64,000 bases of DNA from an uncultured Opitutia bacterium (GTDB taxonomy: Bacteria; Verrucomicrobiota; Verrucomicrobiia; Opitutales; UBA953), in the NCBI GenBank assembly GCA_903855995.1, contig CAIOAN010000013.1, forward strand, positions 204,875-268,874. Reading direction: 5' to 3'. Below are positions 9,002-20,000 of this stretch, piece by piece; within the stretch, counting starts at the first letter, position 1; every line of letters begins with the position of its first letter. A program made the position numbers and the translations under genes. The notes below the pieces were generated by a model. That model searched no databases and had not been told where the DNA came from. It saw only the letters and a list, made by a program, of their open reading frames with translations.

Positions 9002-11911
9002 ATGCGTCACCTCCTCGCACTTACCCTCTGGGCTTCCCTCGCCCTCGCGGCCTACGAACCGCTCAACGACAAAAACCGCCCCACGGCCAGCGAACCCGCG
9101 CTTTCTCCGGCCGGCACCGCCGCCGCCCTCAAGGTGCCCGCGGGCTTTCGCGTCGAGCTAATCGTCGGTGAGCCCAAGATCGTCCAACCGATTGCCTACA
9201 CGATCGATGACCGCGGCCGCCTCTGGATCGTCGAGAACACCAACTACCCCGCCAGCCCTGGCGAGGCCAAGGATCGCATCCTCGTCCTCGAAGACACCAA
9301 GGGCAACGGCACCTTCGACAAGCAGACGGTCTTCTGGGACAAGGCCACCTTCACGAGCGGCATCGCTGTCGGCTTCGGCGGCGTCTGGCTCGGCTCTCCG
9401 CCCAACCTACTCTTCGTCCCGCTCAAGGATGGCGACGAACCCAAGCCCGCCGGCGAACCGCAGGTCATGCTCGATGGCTGGAAGAGCAACGACACGCACG
9501 AGACCCTGAACGACTTCATCTGGGGGCCGGACGGCTGGCTCTACGGCACGCAGGGCATCTTTAATCGCTCCCTCGTCGGCAAGCCGGGCACCCCGGATAG
9601 CGAACGACTCATCGTCGAAGGTGCCGTCTGGCGCTTCCATCCGACGCGCAAGGTCTTCGAACGCTGGAGCGAAGGCGGCAGCAACCAGTGGGGCGTGGAT
9701 TGGAATGACCACGGCGAAGCCTTCTTCGAAGCCTGCGTCATCCCGCACATGTGGCACGCCATCCAGGGCGCCCGCTACCAGCGCCAAGCCGGCACTCACC
9801 CGGACGTCCACACTTACGAAGACATCAAGACCATCGCCTGGGGCCGCTACGAGAAAGCCGCCTACGCCGGTGCGATGGTCTACCTCGGCGGCGCCTTCCC
9901 CGCCGAATGGCACGACCAGTTCTTCTTCCATGACATCCACATGAACAAACTGCGCTGCGAGACGATGATCCCGACGGGCAGCGGCTACCGCAGCGAGAAG
10001 AAGATCGATTTCGGCGTGAGCTCCGACCGTTGGTTCCGCGGCCTGTCTCCGCAATATGGCCCGGATGGCGGCGTCTTCATCAATGACTGGTACGACAAGG
10101 TACCTTGCCACCAGCAGATGAACTTCACCGACCGCTCCAACGGCCGCGTCTATAAGATCGTCACCGACGCCGTGAAGCCCGTGAAGGTCGACCTCGCGAA
10201 GCTCTCCGACGCCGAACTGGTCGCCCATCACCTCAACGCCAACGAGTGGTACGTCCGCCACGCCCGCCGCCTCCTCCAGGAACGCGGCGCCAACGCGACC
10301 ACGACCGCCGCGCTGGAGAAGATCCTCTTCGAGAACGCCGATGACACCCGTCAACTGCGCGCCCTCTGGACGCTGCACGCCCAGGGCGCCCTCACCGAAG
10401 CCACCCTCCTCCGCACGCTCGAAGCCAAGAGCGACGCCGTCCGCGGCTGGGCCATCACCTGCGCCACCGAAGCCGGCAAGCCCACGGCGAGCCTCTACGA
10501 TCGCATCGTCCAACTCAGCCAGAAAGACCCTTCCGCCGTCGTGCGCCGTCGCATTGCCTCCGCCGCCCAGCGCCTCCCACTCGCCGATCGCTGGAACTGG
10601 CTCGAACCGCTCGCGCAGCATGCCGAAGATGTGTCTGATCAGAATATCCCGTTCCTTCTCTGGTACGCACTGGAACCGGCTGTAGCCGCCGATCCCGTCC
10701 GCGGCCTGGCCCTCGCTCAGAAGACACCCTTCACTAAACTCACCAACTTCACTGCCCGCCGCTTGGCCACCGCCGCAGTCGAACCCGGTGCGAAAGGCGA
10801 ACAGCTCGAGCTCCTGAGCCAAGCCCTGCTCGCCGCTGACGCGAACCTTCGCGCCACGCTCCTCAATGGCATCAAGGACGGCCTCGTCGGACAGGTCCGC
10901 CTCAACGAACCCCCCTCGTGGCCCAAGGCCTACACCGAACTCGCCAAGCACCCTTCTAACGAGGTCCGCAGCAGCGCCCGCCAGATCGCGGTGACCTTCG
11001 GCAACGCCTCGGCCTTGGATCAACTCCGCGCCACCCTCCTCAACCCCAAGGCGGCCGTGCCTGAGCGCGCCCGCGTCCTCGCCAACCTAGCCCAGATTCA
11101 CGACAAGGTATCGCTCTCGGCGATCCTCGAACTCGCCAAGGCCGGTAAACTGCGCGGACCAGCCATTACCGCCCTCGGACAGTTCGACGACCCTCGCATC
11201 GCGCCGCTTCTGGTTCAGTTCATCGTCGAAGAAGACAAAGGCGTCCGCTCTCTCGCCCTCAACACCCTCGCAGGACGCGCTGACAGTTCCCGCGCGCTCC
11301 TCGCTGCAATCGACGCCGGTAAATTCAAGAAGGATGTTCTCAGCGCCCCGCTCGCCAGCAAAATCCGGGGGTTCAACGACGCCCAGATGAACACCTGGCT
11401 CGAAAAGAACTGGGGCACCGTCAACGCCAGCTCCGAGGCGAAGGTTAAGGCCATCGCCAAATATAAGAAGTTCCTGGGCACCGACGCGATCCTGCGCGCC
11501 GACGTCAAACGCGGCCGAGATCTGTTCCGCGGCTCCTGCGGCCTCTGCCACCAGCTCTTCGGCACCGGCGGCGAAATCGGCCCGCACCTGACCGGCGGTT
11601 ATACCGACCTCGAATACCTCCTGCAGAACATCATCGATCCCAACGCCGTCATCGGGAAGGACTACCAGCTCGTCTACATCACCTTGAAGGACGGCTCCCT
11701 CCAAGCCGGTATCATCGGCGCCGAAAACGAATCCACCGTTTCGCTCAAAGTACCCGGTGCTCCGGCACCCGTGGTCATCGCCAAGGACCAGATCAAGACC
11801 CGCGTCGTCAGCCCGAATTCTCTCATGCCCGAAGGCCTCCTCAACGGACTCGAGGAACCGGATGTCCGCAGCCTCTTCCTCTACCTTCGCCAGACCAGCG
11901 AGCCGAAGTAA
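9002..11911 (+). CDS. PVC-type heme-binding CxxCH protein with glucose dehydrogenase-like propeller and HEAT-like repeats
   Basis: 969 aa; signal peptide; PAGFRVELIVGEPKIVQPIAYTIDDRGRLWIVEN start; C-terminal CGLCHQLFGTGGEIGPHLTGG heme site. Confidence 0.9.
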   Translation: MRHLLALTLWASLALAAYEPLNDKNRPTASEPALSPAGTAAALKVPAGFRVELIVGEPKIVQPIAYTIDDRGRLWIVENTNYPASPGEAKDRILVLEDTKGNGTFDKQTVFWDKATFTSGIAVGFGGVWLGSPPNLLFVPLKDGDEPKPAGEPQVMLDGWKSNDTHETLNDFIWGPDGWLYGTQGIFNRSLVGKPGTPDSERLIVEGAVWRFHPTRKVFERWSEGGSNQWGVDWNDHGEAFFEACVIPHMWHAIQGARYQRQAGTHPDVHTYEDIKTIAWGRYEKAAYAGAMVYLGGAFPAEWHDQFFFHDIHMNKLRCETMIPTGSGYRSEKKIDFGVSSDRWFRGLSPQYGPDGGVFINDWYDKVPCHQQMNFTDRSNGRVYKIVTDAVKPVKVDLAKLSDAELVAHHLNANEWYVRHARRLLQERGANATTTAALEKILFENADDTRQLRALWTLHAQGALTEATLLRTLEAKSDAVRGWAITCATEAGKPTASLYDRIVQLSQKDPSAVVRRRIASAAQRLPLADRWNWLEPLAQHAEDVSDQNIPFLLWYALEPAVAADPVRGLALAQKTPFTKLTNFTARRLATAAVEPGAKGEQLELLSQALLAADANLRATLLNGIKDGLVGQVRLNEPPSWPKAYTELAKHPSNEVRSSARQIAVTFGNASALDQLRATLLNPKAAVPERARVLANLAQIHDKVSLSAILELAKAGKLRGPAITALGQFDDPRIAPLLVQFIVEEDKGVRSLALNTLAGRADSSRALLAAIDAGKFKKDVLSAPLASKIRGFNDAQMNTWLEKNWGTVNASSEAKVKAIAKYKKFLGTDAILRADVKRGRDLFRGSCGLCHQLFGTGGEIGPHLTGGYTDLEYLLQNIIDPNAVIGKDYQLVYITLKDGSLQAGIIGAENESTVSLKVPGAPAPVVIAKDQIKTRVVSPNSLMPEGLLNGLEEPDVRSLFLYLRQTSEPK

Positions 11912-11920
11912 TCAATTCCG

Positions 11921-12808
11921 ATGAAAATCTTTACTCGTCTTTTTGTCATCGTCCTGCTGGCCCTCCAGCTCCCGCTACTCGCCGCCGACAAGAAACTCGT
12001 TGTCCTGATTGCCGGCAAGCCGAGCCACGGCCCCGGCGCACATGAGCATAATGCCGGCGTACTGCTCCTCGCCAAATGCCTGCGTGAAAGCGCCGGCGAC
12101 CAAGTCGAGGTCAAGACGCACCTCAACGGCGAATGGCCCGCCGACGACGAGATTGCCCATGCCGACAGCCTCCTGATTTACGCCGACGGCTATACCGGCC
12201 ACCCCGCCGTGCTGAAAGATCGCCTCGCTCAGTTAGCCATCCAGATGAAGCGCGGCTGCGGTTTCGTCACCCTTCATTGGGCGACTGAAGTCCGTAAGGA
12301 TAAAGGCGGCGCTGAATTCCTCGAATGGATGGGCGGCTACTGCGAACCGTTCTGGTCCGTCAATCCGCACTGGCAGGCCGATTTCACCAAACTGCCCGTG
12401 CATCCGATCGCCAACGGCGTCCACCCTTTCACGACACACGACGAATGGTATTTCCACATGCGCTTCAAGGACGGCATGCAAGCCGTCACCCCGATTCTGA
12501 GCGCGATTCCTCCAGTCACCCTGAAACTTCCCGACGGTGAACGCTCCGGTAACGCCGACGTCCGTCAGCAGGTGGCAGACCGCATCCCTCAGCACGTGGC
12601 CTGGGCCACCGAACGCGCCGACGGCGGCCGTGGCTTCGGCTTCACCGGCGGACACGATCACAAGAACTGGGGCAACGCCGATCAGCGTAAATTGGTCTTA
12701 AACGCCATTCTCTGGACCGCCAAGGTCCCCGTCCCCGCCATCGGCGTGGAATCCAAAGTCACCCCCGAAGAACTGCTCGCCAACCTTGACCCCAAGGGTA
12801 AGAAGTAA
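11921..12808 (+). CDS. ThuA domain-containing protein
   Basis: 295 aa; signal peptide; LIAGKPSHGPGAHEHNAG, DEWYFHMRF and GFTGGHDHKNWG motifs. Confidence 0.85.
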   Translation: MKIFTRLFVIVLLALQLPLLAADKKLVVLIAGKPSHGPGAHEHNAGVLLLAKCLRESAGDQVEVKTHLNGEWPADDEIAHADSLLIYADGYTGHPAVLKDRLAQLAIQMKRGCGFVTLHWATEVRKDKGGAEFLEWMGGYCEPFWSVNPHWQADFTKLPVHPIANGVHPFTTHDEWYFHMRFKDGMQAVTPILSAIPPVTLKLPDGERSGNADVRQQVADRIPQHVAWATERADGGRGFGFTGGHDHKNWGNADQRKLVLNAILWTAKVPVPAIGVESKVTPEELLANLDPKGKK

Positions 12809-12818
12809 ACGCACCCCC

Positions 12819-13784
12819 ATGCGTCTTCTCGCCCTCCTCCTTACGACCTCGCTTTTCGCCGCCGACGCGCCGAAGACCAAAGCCCCTGCCGCGCCCCATG
12901 CGCCCGAACCGCCCACCTACCTGACCGCCGACACCGCCGGTCCGGACTTCCCGCTGCAGGGCGAATACGCCAACGAGAAGATGGGGGCCGACGTCATCGC
13001 CCTGGGTGATGACAACTTCCGCCTCGTGCTGCACAAAGGCGGCCTCCCCGGCGCCGGCTGGGATGGCTCCGCGAAGATTGAAGTCGACGGCAAGCGCGAC
13101 GGCGCAGGCGTCAAATTCCAAGACAAGATCGACTCAGCCGTGCTCGCCGATGGCAAGCTCGTGATCAAGAGCACGGGGATGGTCCTCACACGTACCGTGC
13201 GCCACAGCCCAACCGAAGGGCTCGCCGCCCCGAAAGACGCGACCATCCTCTTCGATGGCAAGAACGCCGACGCCTGGGTCGACGGCAAGATCGATCCTCG
13301 CGGTTTCCTCGAAGCCAACACGAAGACCAAGCATGCCTTCACCGATTTCACCCTGCACGTCGAATTCTTCCTTCCGTTCAAACCCCTCGGACGCGGACAG
13401 AGTCGCGCCAACAGCGGCGTCTACCTTCAGCACCGCTACGAAATCCAAGTCCTCGACAGTTTTGGCCTCAAGGGCCTCGATAACGAGTGCGGCGGCATCT
13501 ACAAGAATAGCGCCCCCAAGGTGAACATGTGCTTCCCGCCCCTCCAATGGCAGACCTACGACGTCAACTTCACCGCCGCTAAGTTCGACAAGGACGGCAA
13601 GAAGACCGGCAGTGCTTTCGTCACGGTCCGACACAACGGCGTAGTGGTGCAGGATAATCTCGAACTCCAGGGCGCGACCCCCGGCGGCGCGTTCAAGACC
13701 GAAGTCCCAGCACCCGGCCCCATCTACCTGCAAGGCCACGGCAACCCCGTCGTCTATCGCAACGTTTGGGTGGTGGCTAAATAA
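12819..13784 (+). CDS. DUF1080 (3-keto-disaccharide hydrolase-like) family protein
   Basis: ATG at 12819 begins the signal peptide MRLLALLLTTSLFAADAP; LFDGKNADAWVDG, NSGVYLQHRYEIQVLDSFG and YLQGHGNPVVYRNVWV motifs. Confidence 0.88.
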   Translation: MRLLALLLTTSLFAADAPKTKAPAAPHAPEPPTYLTADTAGPDFPLQGEYANEKMGADVIALGDDNFRLVLHKGGLPGAGWDGSAKIEVDGKRDGAGVKFQDKIDSAVLADGKLVIKSTGMVLTRTVRHSPTEGLAAPKDATILFDGKNADAWVDGKIDPRGFLEANTKTKHAFTDFTLHVEFFLPFKPLGRGQSRANSGVYLQHRYEIQVLDSFGLKGLDNECGGIYKNSAPKVNMCFPPLQWQTYDVNFTAAKFDKDGKKTGSAFVTVRHNGVVVQDNLELQGATPGGAFKTEVPAPGPIYLQGHGNPVVYRNVWVVAK

Positions 13785-13915
13785 GCGAGGACCAGAGGCC
13801 CCGAGGGCCGGAGGACAGGAAGAGTGCAGGTGCCATTTTCCGCTCAAAGATTATCCATTATCGGCGTCGGTAATCCATGGGTCTTGCTAGCCCTAGCCCC
13901 ACCCCTACCCCTGTG

Positions 13916-15937
13916 ATGCGTATCCTCCTACTCTTAGTCGCGACTTCCCTCTTCGCGGCCGAACATAAGATCAAGCCGGGCGACGACCCTCAGGCGATTC
14001 TCGATGCAGCCGCGCCGGGCGACAAGCTGACCTTCCTACCGGGCCTGCACCAGCACGGCCTCACGAAGCACCGCGCAATCCTCTACGTTGACAAGTCCAT
14101 CGAGATCGAGCTGATGGCCGGCGCGACGCTCAAGTTGTCCGATGACTTCTGCAAATTGGAGAAAGCCGGCGAGATCACGACCGACCAGGACGCGGGCAAG
14201 AAGCTCGACGACCTCGAGATCGGCGGCGACTACGACCTGAGCGGCGTCCGCGAGTTCACGATCATGACCGACAGCGAAGGCAAGGACGGCAAGCCCGACA
14301 CCTTCGCCTGGGGCGATAAGTTCAACGACACCTCACACAAGCGTACCCCGATCACGGGCGACTGGCAGGAGCTCAGCCGCGGCGTGAAGGTGAAGTTCGG
14401 CAGCAAGACCGGCCACAACGTCCGCAGCGTCTGGTATGTCAGCTACGACGGCCCCGAGGCCTATGGCATCCGCATCGGCCATGGCCGCCAGCCCGACGTC
14501 ATCTCCGGCGTCCGCATCACCGGCAAGGGTACGATCGACATGAACGCCTCCCGCAACGTCCAGCCGGGCTTCCTGGTGAAGAACATCAACGCCTGCGTGC
14601 TCGCCCACGGCCGCGTCCGCAACGTGCTGGTCGATGGCATCACGATGACCGACACGAACCGCTCGGTCATGGCCTACGGCGAACACACCGGCAAGCTCCT
14701 GCCCGGAGGAAAAGTCGGCCCGGGCGAGTCGTTCGACGCCGAGAACATCACGGTGCAGTTCACCCGTACGCTCAATCCGAACGGCAGCGGCTATCTCCTC
14801 GGACATCCCTCCTTCCGCGGCAACCTGCGTAACTTCCGCTGTAACTACAATTACATGGAGACCAAGACGACCTCCATCGAACCCAACTTCAACCTCGATG
14901 GCTATGAGGTCGTCGGCAACATCATCAAGAGCGACGGTGAGGCCATCCACTGCTGGCGTCACTCCAAGAACGGTGTCATCGCGGACAACCTCCGCGTAGG
15001 CGACAACACCTTCAAGCCGGTGATCATTACCGGCGCCCCGAAGGGCTGGGAGCCCCCGATGCCGCCGGCTGCCAAGAACAACCTCAACGCGATGGGTAGC
15101 CGTGTCTCCGGACCCCTCTCTAGCCTCGCCCCCAAGCCCTTCGGCCGGCGCCTGCTCGTCAGCGATTACGTCGGTGGCAAGGTCGCGATCGTCGCCGCCG
15201 ACGGACGGATCGAATGGCAGACCCCGGCCGAACACCCGCAGGACTCGTGGCTCCTGCCCAACGGCAACGTGCTCTTCAGCCACGTCCACGGCGCCAAGGA
15301 AGTGAAGCCCGACCAGTCTGTCGCTTGGGAATATGTCGCCGACACCAAGACCGAGATCCAGGGCTGCCAGCCGCTCGCCGACGGACGCGTGCTTGTGGTC
15401 GAATGCGGCCCGGGCCGCCTCCTCGAGATCGGCCGCGACGGCAAGATCGCCAAGGAGATCAAAGTCCCCCTGACGCCGACCATCCGCACGCACGAACAGA
15501 TGCGTGGTTGCCGCAAGACGGCTGACGGACGCTACCTCGTGAGCGCCAAGGGCGACCGCGCAGTCCTCGAACTTTCTGCCGACGGTAAGCTCCTCCGCAC
15601 CCAGCCGGTCAACGGCGACGTCCATGACGTCCGCGAACTCACCAACGGTAACTGGCTGGTCGCCCTCGGCGAAGGCGATGGCCTCGTCGAGATCGACCGC
15701 TCCGGCAAGACTGTGTGGAACGTCGGCCGCAACGAAGTCACCGACAACCCGATCTTCCTCGCGAGCTCCGTCGAGCGCCTCGCCAACGGCAATACCCTCG
15801 TCATGAACTGGCTCGGCCACGGCCACCTCGGCGCCACCGCCCAGATCTTCGAAGTCGACGCTCAGAAGAAACTCATCCGCCAATTCACCGACCACCGCCA
15901 GTTCACCAGCATTAATCATATTCAGGTATTGGAGTAA
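13916..15937 (+). CDS. Secreted protein with N-terminal beta-helix-like region and C-terminal beta-propeller (PQQ/NHL-like) region
   Basis: ATG at 13916 begins MRILLLLVATSLFAAEHKI; KPGDDPQAILDAAAPGD beta-helix-type start; repeated blades (VAAADGRIEWQTPAE, LLEIGRDGKIAKEIK, LVEIDRSGKTVWNVGRNE). Confidence 0.75.
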   Translation: MRILLLLVATSLFAAEHKIKPGDDPQAILDAAAPGDKLTFLPGLHQHGLTKHRAILYVDKSIEIELMAGATLKLSDDFCKLEKAGEITTDQDAGKKLDDLEIGGDYDLSGVREFTIMTDSEGKDGKPDTFAWGDKFNDTSHKRTPITGDWQELSRGVKVKFGSKTGHNVRSVWYVSYDGPEAYGIRIGHGRQPDVISGVRITGKGTIDMNASRNVQPGFLVKNINACVLAHGRVRNVLVDGITMTDTNRSVMAYGEHTGKLLPGGKVGPGESFDAENITVQFTRTLNPNGSGYLLGHPSFRGNLRNFRCNYNYMETKTTSIEPNFNLDGYEVVGNIIKSDGEAIHCWRHSKNGVIADNLRVGDNTFKPVIITGAPKGWEPPMPPAAKNNLNAMGSRVSGPLSSLAPKPFGRRLLVSDYVGGKVAIVAADGRIEWQTPAEHPQDSWLLPNGNVLFSHVHGAKEVKPDQSVAWEYVADTKTEIQGCQPLADGRVLVVECGPGRLLEIGRDGKIAKEIKVPLTPTIRTHEQMRGCRKTADGRYLVSAKGDRAVLELSADGKLLRTQPVNGDVHDVRELTNGNWLVALGEGDGLVEIDRSGKTVWNVGRNEVTDNPIFLASSVERLANGNTLVMNWLGHGHLGATAQIFEVDAQKKLIRQFTDHRQFTSINHIQVLE

Positions 15938-15989
15938 GCGGTTAGCGGATAGCGGTTGACGGTTAGGAAAGACATACCCGATGCATCGA

Positions 15990-16082
15990 GGTAGGGGCAG
16001 CACCGCGTGCTGCCCTAGGTGTATCGGGTAGGGCTGACCACCCTTGGTCAGCCGCGGTTGAGCGAGGGCGCTCAACCCTACC
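15990..16082. repeat. GGTAGGG-framed palindromes: GGGCAGCAC-CGC-GTGCTGCCC and the GGCTGACCA/GGTTGAGCG double hairpin
   Basis: 15995-16015, 16032-16053 and 16056-16077; array ends in CTACC at 16082. Confidence 0.92.
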
Positions 16083-16224
16083 AATGAAAGGTGCGAGCGG
16101 TTAGCGGATAGCGGTCGGCGAATAGGAGATCGCAGGACTCAAGGGAAGCTTGAGGGAACCCGCCCCCTGAGGGATTGTCCTTAAAGCCATCCCCTGCCCG
16201 ACGGCTTGACTCAGGCCAATCCGC

Positions 16225-16244
16225 CTATTCCATATTTGGAATAG
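16225..16244. promoter_or_regulatory. Candidate IclR-type operator, perfect palindrome CTATTCCA-TATT-TGGAATAG
   Basis: 8-bp arms and 4-nt spacer, 9 nt upstream of the IclR start codon; contains TTCC-N6-GGAA. Confidence 0.6.
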
Positions 16245-16253
16245 TTTCCGCAT

Positions 16254-17057
16254 ATGAAAACCCCTGCCGCGAAGCGCCTATCCTCACCCTCGACCGAAAC
16301 GGGTGCCTCGAGCGTGCCTGCCCTCGAACGCGGCCTCGCGATGATCGAGACGCTGGCGCATCGCCCTGAAGGACTGACGCTCTCCGAGCTGACCGCCTCC
16401 CTCGACCTCTCACCGGCTTCCGCCCACCGCATCACGGGCACGCTCGAAGACGCCGGCTACCTGCGTCGCGATGAAGTCACCCGCCGCTACACCCTCACCC
16501 GCAAACTCCTCCTGCTCAGCCAGCCGCGCGGCGAATCCCGTAGCTTGGTCGCGGCCGCCATCGAGGCGATGCGCGCCATTCAACAGCACACCGGCGAGAC
16601 AACTCAGCTCTGCTGCCTCGCCGAAGATCGCTGCGTGATGCTCGATCAGCTGGCCTCCACTCACCCGTTCAAATACATCGTCGACCTGGGCTGCCTCGCC
16701 CCGCTCCACTGCACGGCACCCGGCAAGGCAATCCTCGCCTTCCTCCCCGACGCCGAACAGGACGCCGTACTCTCCCGCCTGAAGCTCGAGAAGCACACGG
16801 AGAAGACGATCGTCACGAAGCGCGACCTCGCCACAGAGATTGAACGCATCCGCACCCTGGGCTACGCCTTGGACAAGGGTGAGCACTTCGACGGGATCAA
16901 CTGCGTCGCCGCACCGATCCTCAACCAACACGGGCATGCGATCGGCGCCGTGACCATCGCCGGCCCCTCCAGCCGCTTCCCCGCCGCCGCCATGGCCGAA
17001 CGCGGCCAGTTCATCCGCGAACAGGCAGACCGCATCGCCCGCGCTTTCCTTTCCTGA
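16254..17057 (+). CDS. IclR family transcriptional regulator
   Basis: 267 aa; HTH segment (ERGLAMIETLAHRPEGLTLSELTASLDLSPASAHRITGTLEDAGYLRRD) and IclR effector domain. Confidence 0.93.
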   Translation: MKTPAAKRLSSPSTETGASSVPALERGLAMIETLAHRPEGLTLSELTASLDLSPASAHRITGTLEDAGYLRRDEVTRRYTLTRKLLLLSQPRGESRSLVAAAIEAMRAIQQHTGETTQLCCLAEDRCVMLDQLASTHPFKYIVDLGCLAPLHCTAPGKAILAFLPDAEQDAVLSRLKLEKHTEKTIVTKRDLATEIERIRTLGYALDKGEHFDGINCVAAPILNQHGHAIGAVTIAGPSSRFPAAAMAERGQFIREQADRIARAFLS

Positions 17058-20000
17058 TGCGCCGCGCTCTCGCCATCCTCGCGCTGGGCACCTCGTCCCT
17101 GGCGGCCGCCGACCTCATGCCAGCGGACCTGGAATTCTTCGAAACGAAGATTCGCCCGGTACTCGTCGCGGAGTGCTACGAATGCCACGACGCGAAGAAG
17201 CAGAAAGGCGACCTCCGCCTCGATTATCGCGATGGCTTGCTCAAGGGCGGCGAAGAAGGCGCGGCCATCGTCCCAGGCGACGCCAAGAAGAGCATCCTAA
17301 TCCAGTCCATGGATTACAGCCATGAGACCCTCCAGATGCCGAAGAAGCGTCCGAAGCTCGACGCGAAGATCATCGCGGACTTCGCGGAGTGGATTAACCG
17401 CGGCGCGCCCGACCCGCGCACCAAGGCCCCCGAAGGCTCGATCACTCCGGCCTGGTCCGACCTGCTGACGGTCCGTAAGAACTGGTGGAGTTTCCAGCCG
17501 ATCACCTCGCCGCCGATCCCCTCCGGCAAGTCCGCCAGCCCGATCGACCGCTTCCTCGACGTGAAGATTGCCGCCGCCGGCATCACGCCTTCCGCCATTG
17601 CCGACAAGGCCACCCTCCTCCGCCGCGCGACCTATGTGCTCACCGGCCTCCCGCCCTCCCCCGCTGAGATCGCCAGCTTCGAGGCCGACACCTCGCCCGA
17701 CGCCTTCGCCAAGGTCGTCGACCGCCTGCTGGCCTCGCCTCGCTACGGCGAACACTTCGCCCGCCACTGGATGGATCTCGTCCGCTACGCCGATACGCAC
17801 GGCAGCGAAGGAGATCCCGCCATCCCGCAGGCCTGGCGTTACCGCGACTACCTGATTCGCGCCTTCAATACCGACGTCCCCTACGACCAGTTCGTCCGCG
17901 AACAGCTCGCCGGCGACCTGCTGAAGTCGCCTCGCATCAACACGGCAGATAAGCTCAACGAGTCCGCCCTTGGCACCGGCCACTTCCGCATGATCGAACA
18001 CGGCTTCCAGCCCGTGGACACGATCGACGAGCAGGTCCGCAACGTGGACAACCAGATCGACGTCGTCTCGAAGACCTTCCTCGGACTCACGGTCTCCTGC
18101 GCCCGCTGCCACGACCATAAGTTCGATGCCATCAGCCAGGCCGACTTCACCGCCTTCTACGGTATCTTCGCCTCGACTCGCCCCGGTCAGGTGACCATCG
18201 ACTCGCCCGCCCTACTCGACCAGCACCGCGACCGGCTCACCGAGCTCAAGCAGGCCATCCGCTCGGAACTCGCCGCCGACTGGATCCGCCAGGCCAAGGA
18301 CCTCCCGGCTGCGCTCCAACGCATCCGCGCTACCTCCAAGGACCGTGTCGGCCTTGAGGAGAAGCTCGCCCAGGTCGAAAGCGAACTTTCCGCCGATGTC
18401 TTCCGTCGTCGCCTGAAGGCGGACAAAGCAGCCGGCCCGGCCCCCAGCCATTGGTGGACCTTCGAACAGGATGGCCGTGACCTCGTCGGCAAGCTCGACG
18501 CCAAACTCAACGGTAGCGCGCTCATCAAGAACGGGCGGCTCATCCTCGACGGTGAGGATTCCTTCGCCGAGACCGGCCCGACCACCGAGACCCTGACGGC
18601 CAAGACCCTCGAAGCCTGGGTCGCGCTGCCCACCCTCGACCAACGCGGCGGCGGCGTCATCACGGTGGAGTCCATCGGCGGCGGAACCTTCGACTCGCTC
18701 GTCTTCGCCGAGAGACAGAAGGGCAAGTGGATGGCCGGGAGCAACAATAGCCTGCGCACGCAGAACGTGAACGGTCCGGCCGAGACCTCGAAGCCCGGTG
18801 AACTCATCCACCTGGCGATCGTCTATCAAGCCGACGGCCGCATCGAGCTCTACCGTAACGGCCAGCCCTATGGCACCGGCTACGCTCCGGCCAACGAGAA
18901 GGCCGCGCTCCATACGTTCGCCCAAGACAAATCGCGCCTGCTCTTCGGACGACGTCACACCGGTGGCGGCAACGCCTTCCTCCGTGGCGAACTCGAGGAA
19001 GCTCGCCTGTACGGCTTCGCTCTGACCGCGGCCCAGATTGCCGATTCTTTCAAAGCGGGCACGCTCCGCGGCGAACTCGCGCCCGTCGCGACCAAGGATG
19101 AAAAACTCGCAGGCCTCCGCGCCCAGGCCTCCGAGCTCCGCTCCAAACTGGAAGCGCTCAAGTCGGCCGACGGGAAACTCGCCGAGAGCTTCAAGCACGA
19201 AGAAGACCCGACCTATCCGCTGCATGCTGCGGCCTTCCTTCGTGTCGGCCTCAAACCGAAGGAAGCCAAGGTCCCGAGCAGCGTGAAAGCCGATTGGTCG
19301 CTGAGCGACGGCAGCTCTGCGAAATGGCTGCGTCATGGTAACGGCATGGCAGCCCGCTTCACCCCAGGCGAATTCCGCATCGAGACCAACGGGCCTGACG
19401 TGACGAAGCAGATCCTCCCCTCGGGCCTGCACTCGCACCCGCTCTCCGTCAAGCACAGCGCGGTGCTCACCTCGCCGCGCTTCAAAGTCACCACCGACTT
19501 CATCAGCGTCCAGGCGATGGGGCGCGGTGCCACGGTGCGTCTCATCACGGACAACTACCCGATCGGCAACTCCGGCAACCGCTTCCCTAAGGCTGCGATC
19601 AACTCGGACCGGCCCGTCTGGATCACGCTCGACACCGCCTACCGCAAAGGCTCGTCCGCCTACTTGGAGTTCACCTTGCCCGACGACTCAACTCGACCCG
19701 AAGGCAAAGAAGCCGCCGACGGCTCCTATGGCGTCCGTCAGGTCGCATTCCATGCGTCCGGCGCCGGGCCCACCTCAGGTGAAGCCATCGTCGTCCAAGC
19801 GCCGCAGCTGAAGACCGTCAAAGAAGTGGCGATAGCCCTTACCGAGGCCTCCTCCGCCTGGGCCAAGGATAGTGCCGACGAAGCCCAGGCCGCCCTCCTC
19901 GACGCCGCGCTGCGACATGGCCTGCTGGACGCCCGAAGCGCCCTCACGCCGCGACTTACCACCTTGACCGCTGAATACCGGAAACTGGAAGCGGAACTGG

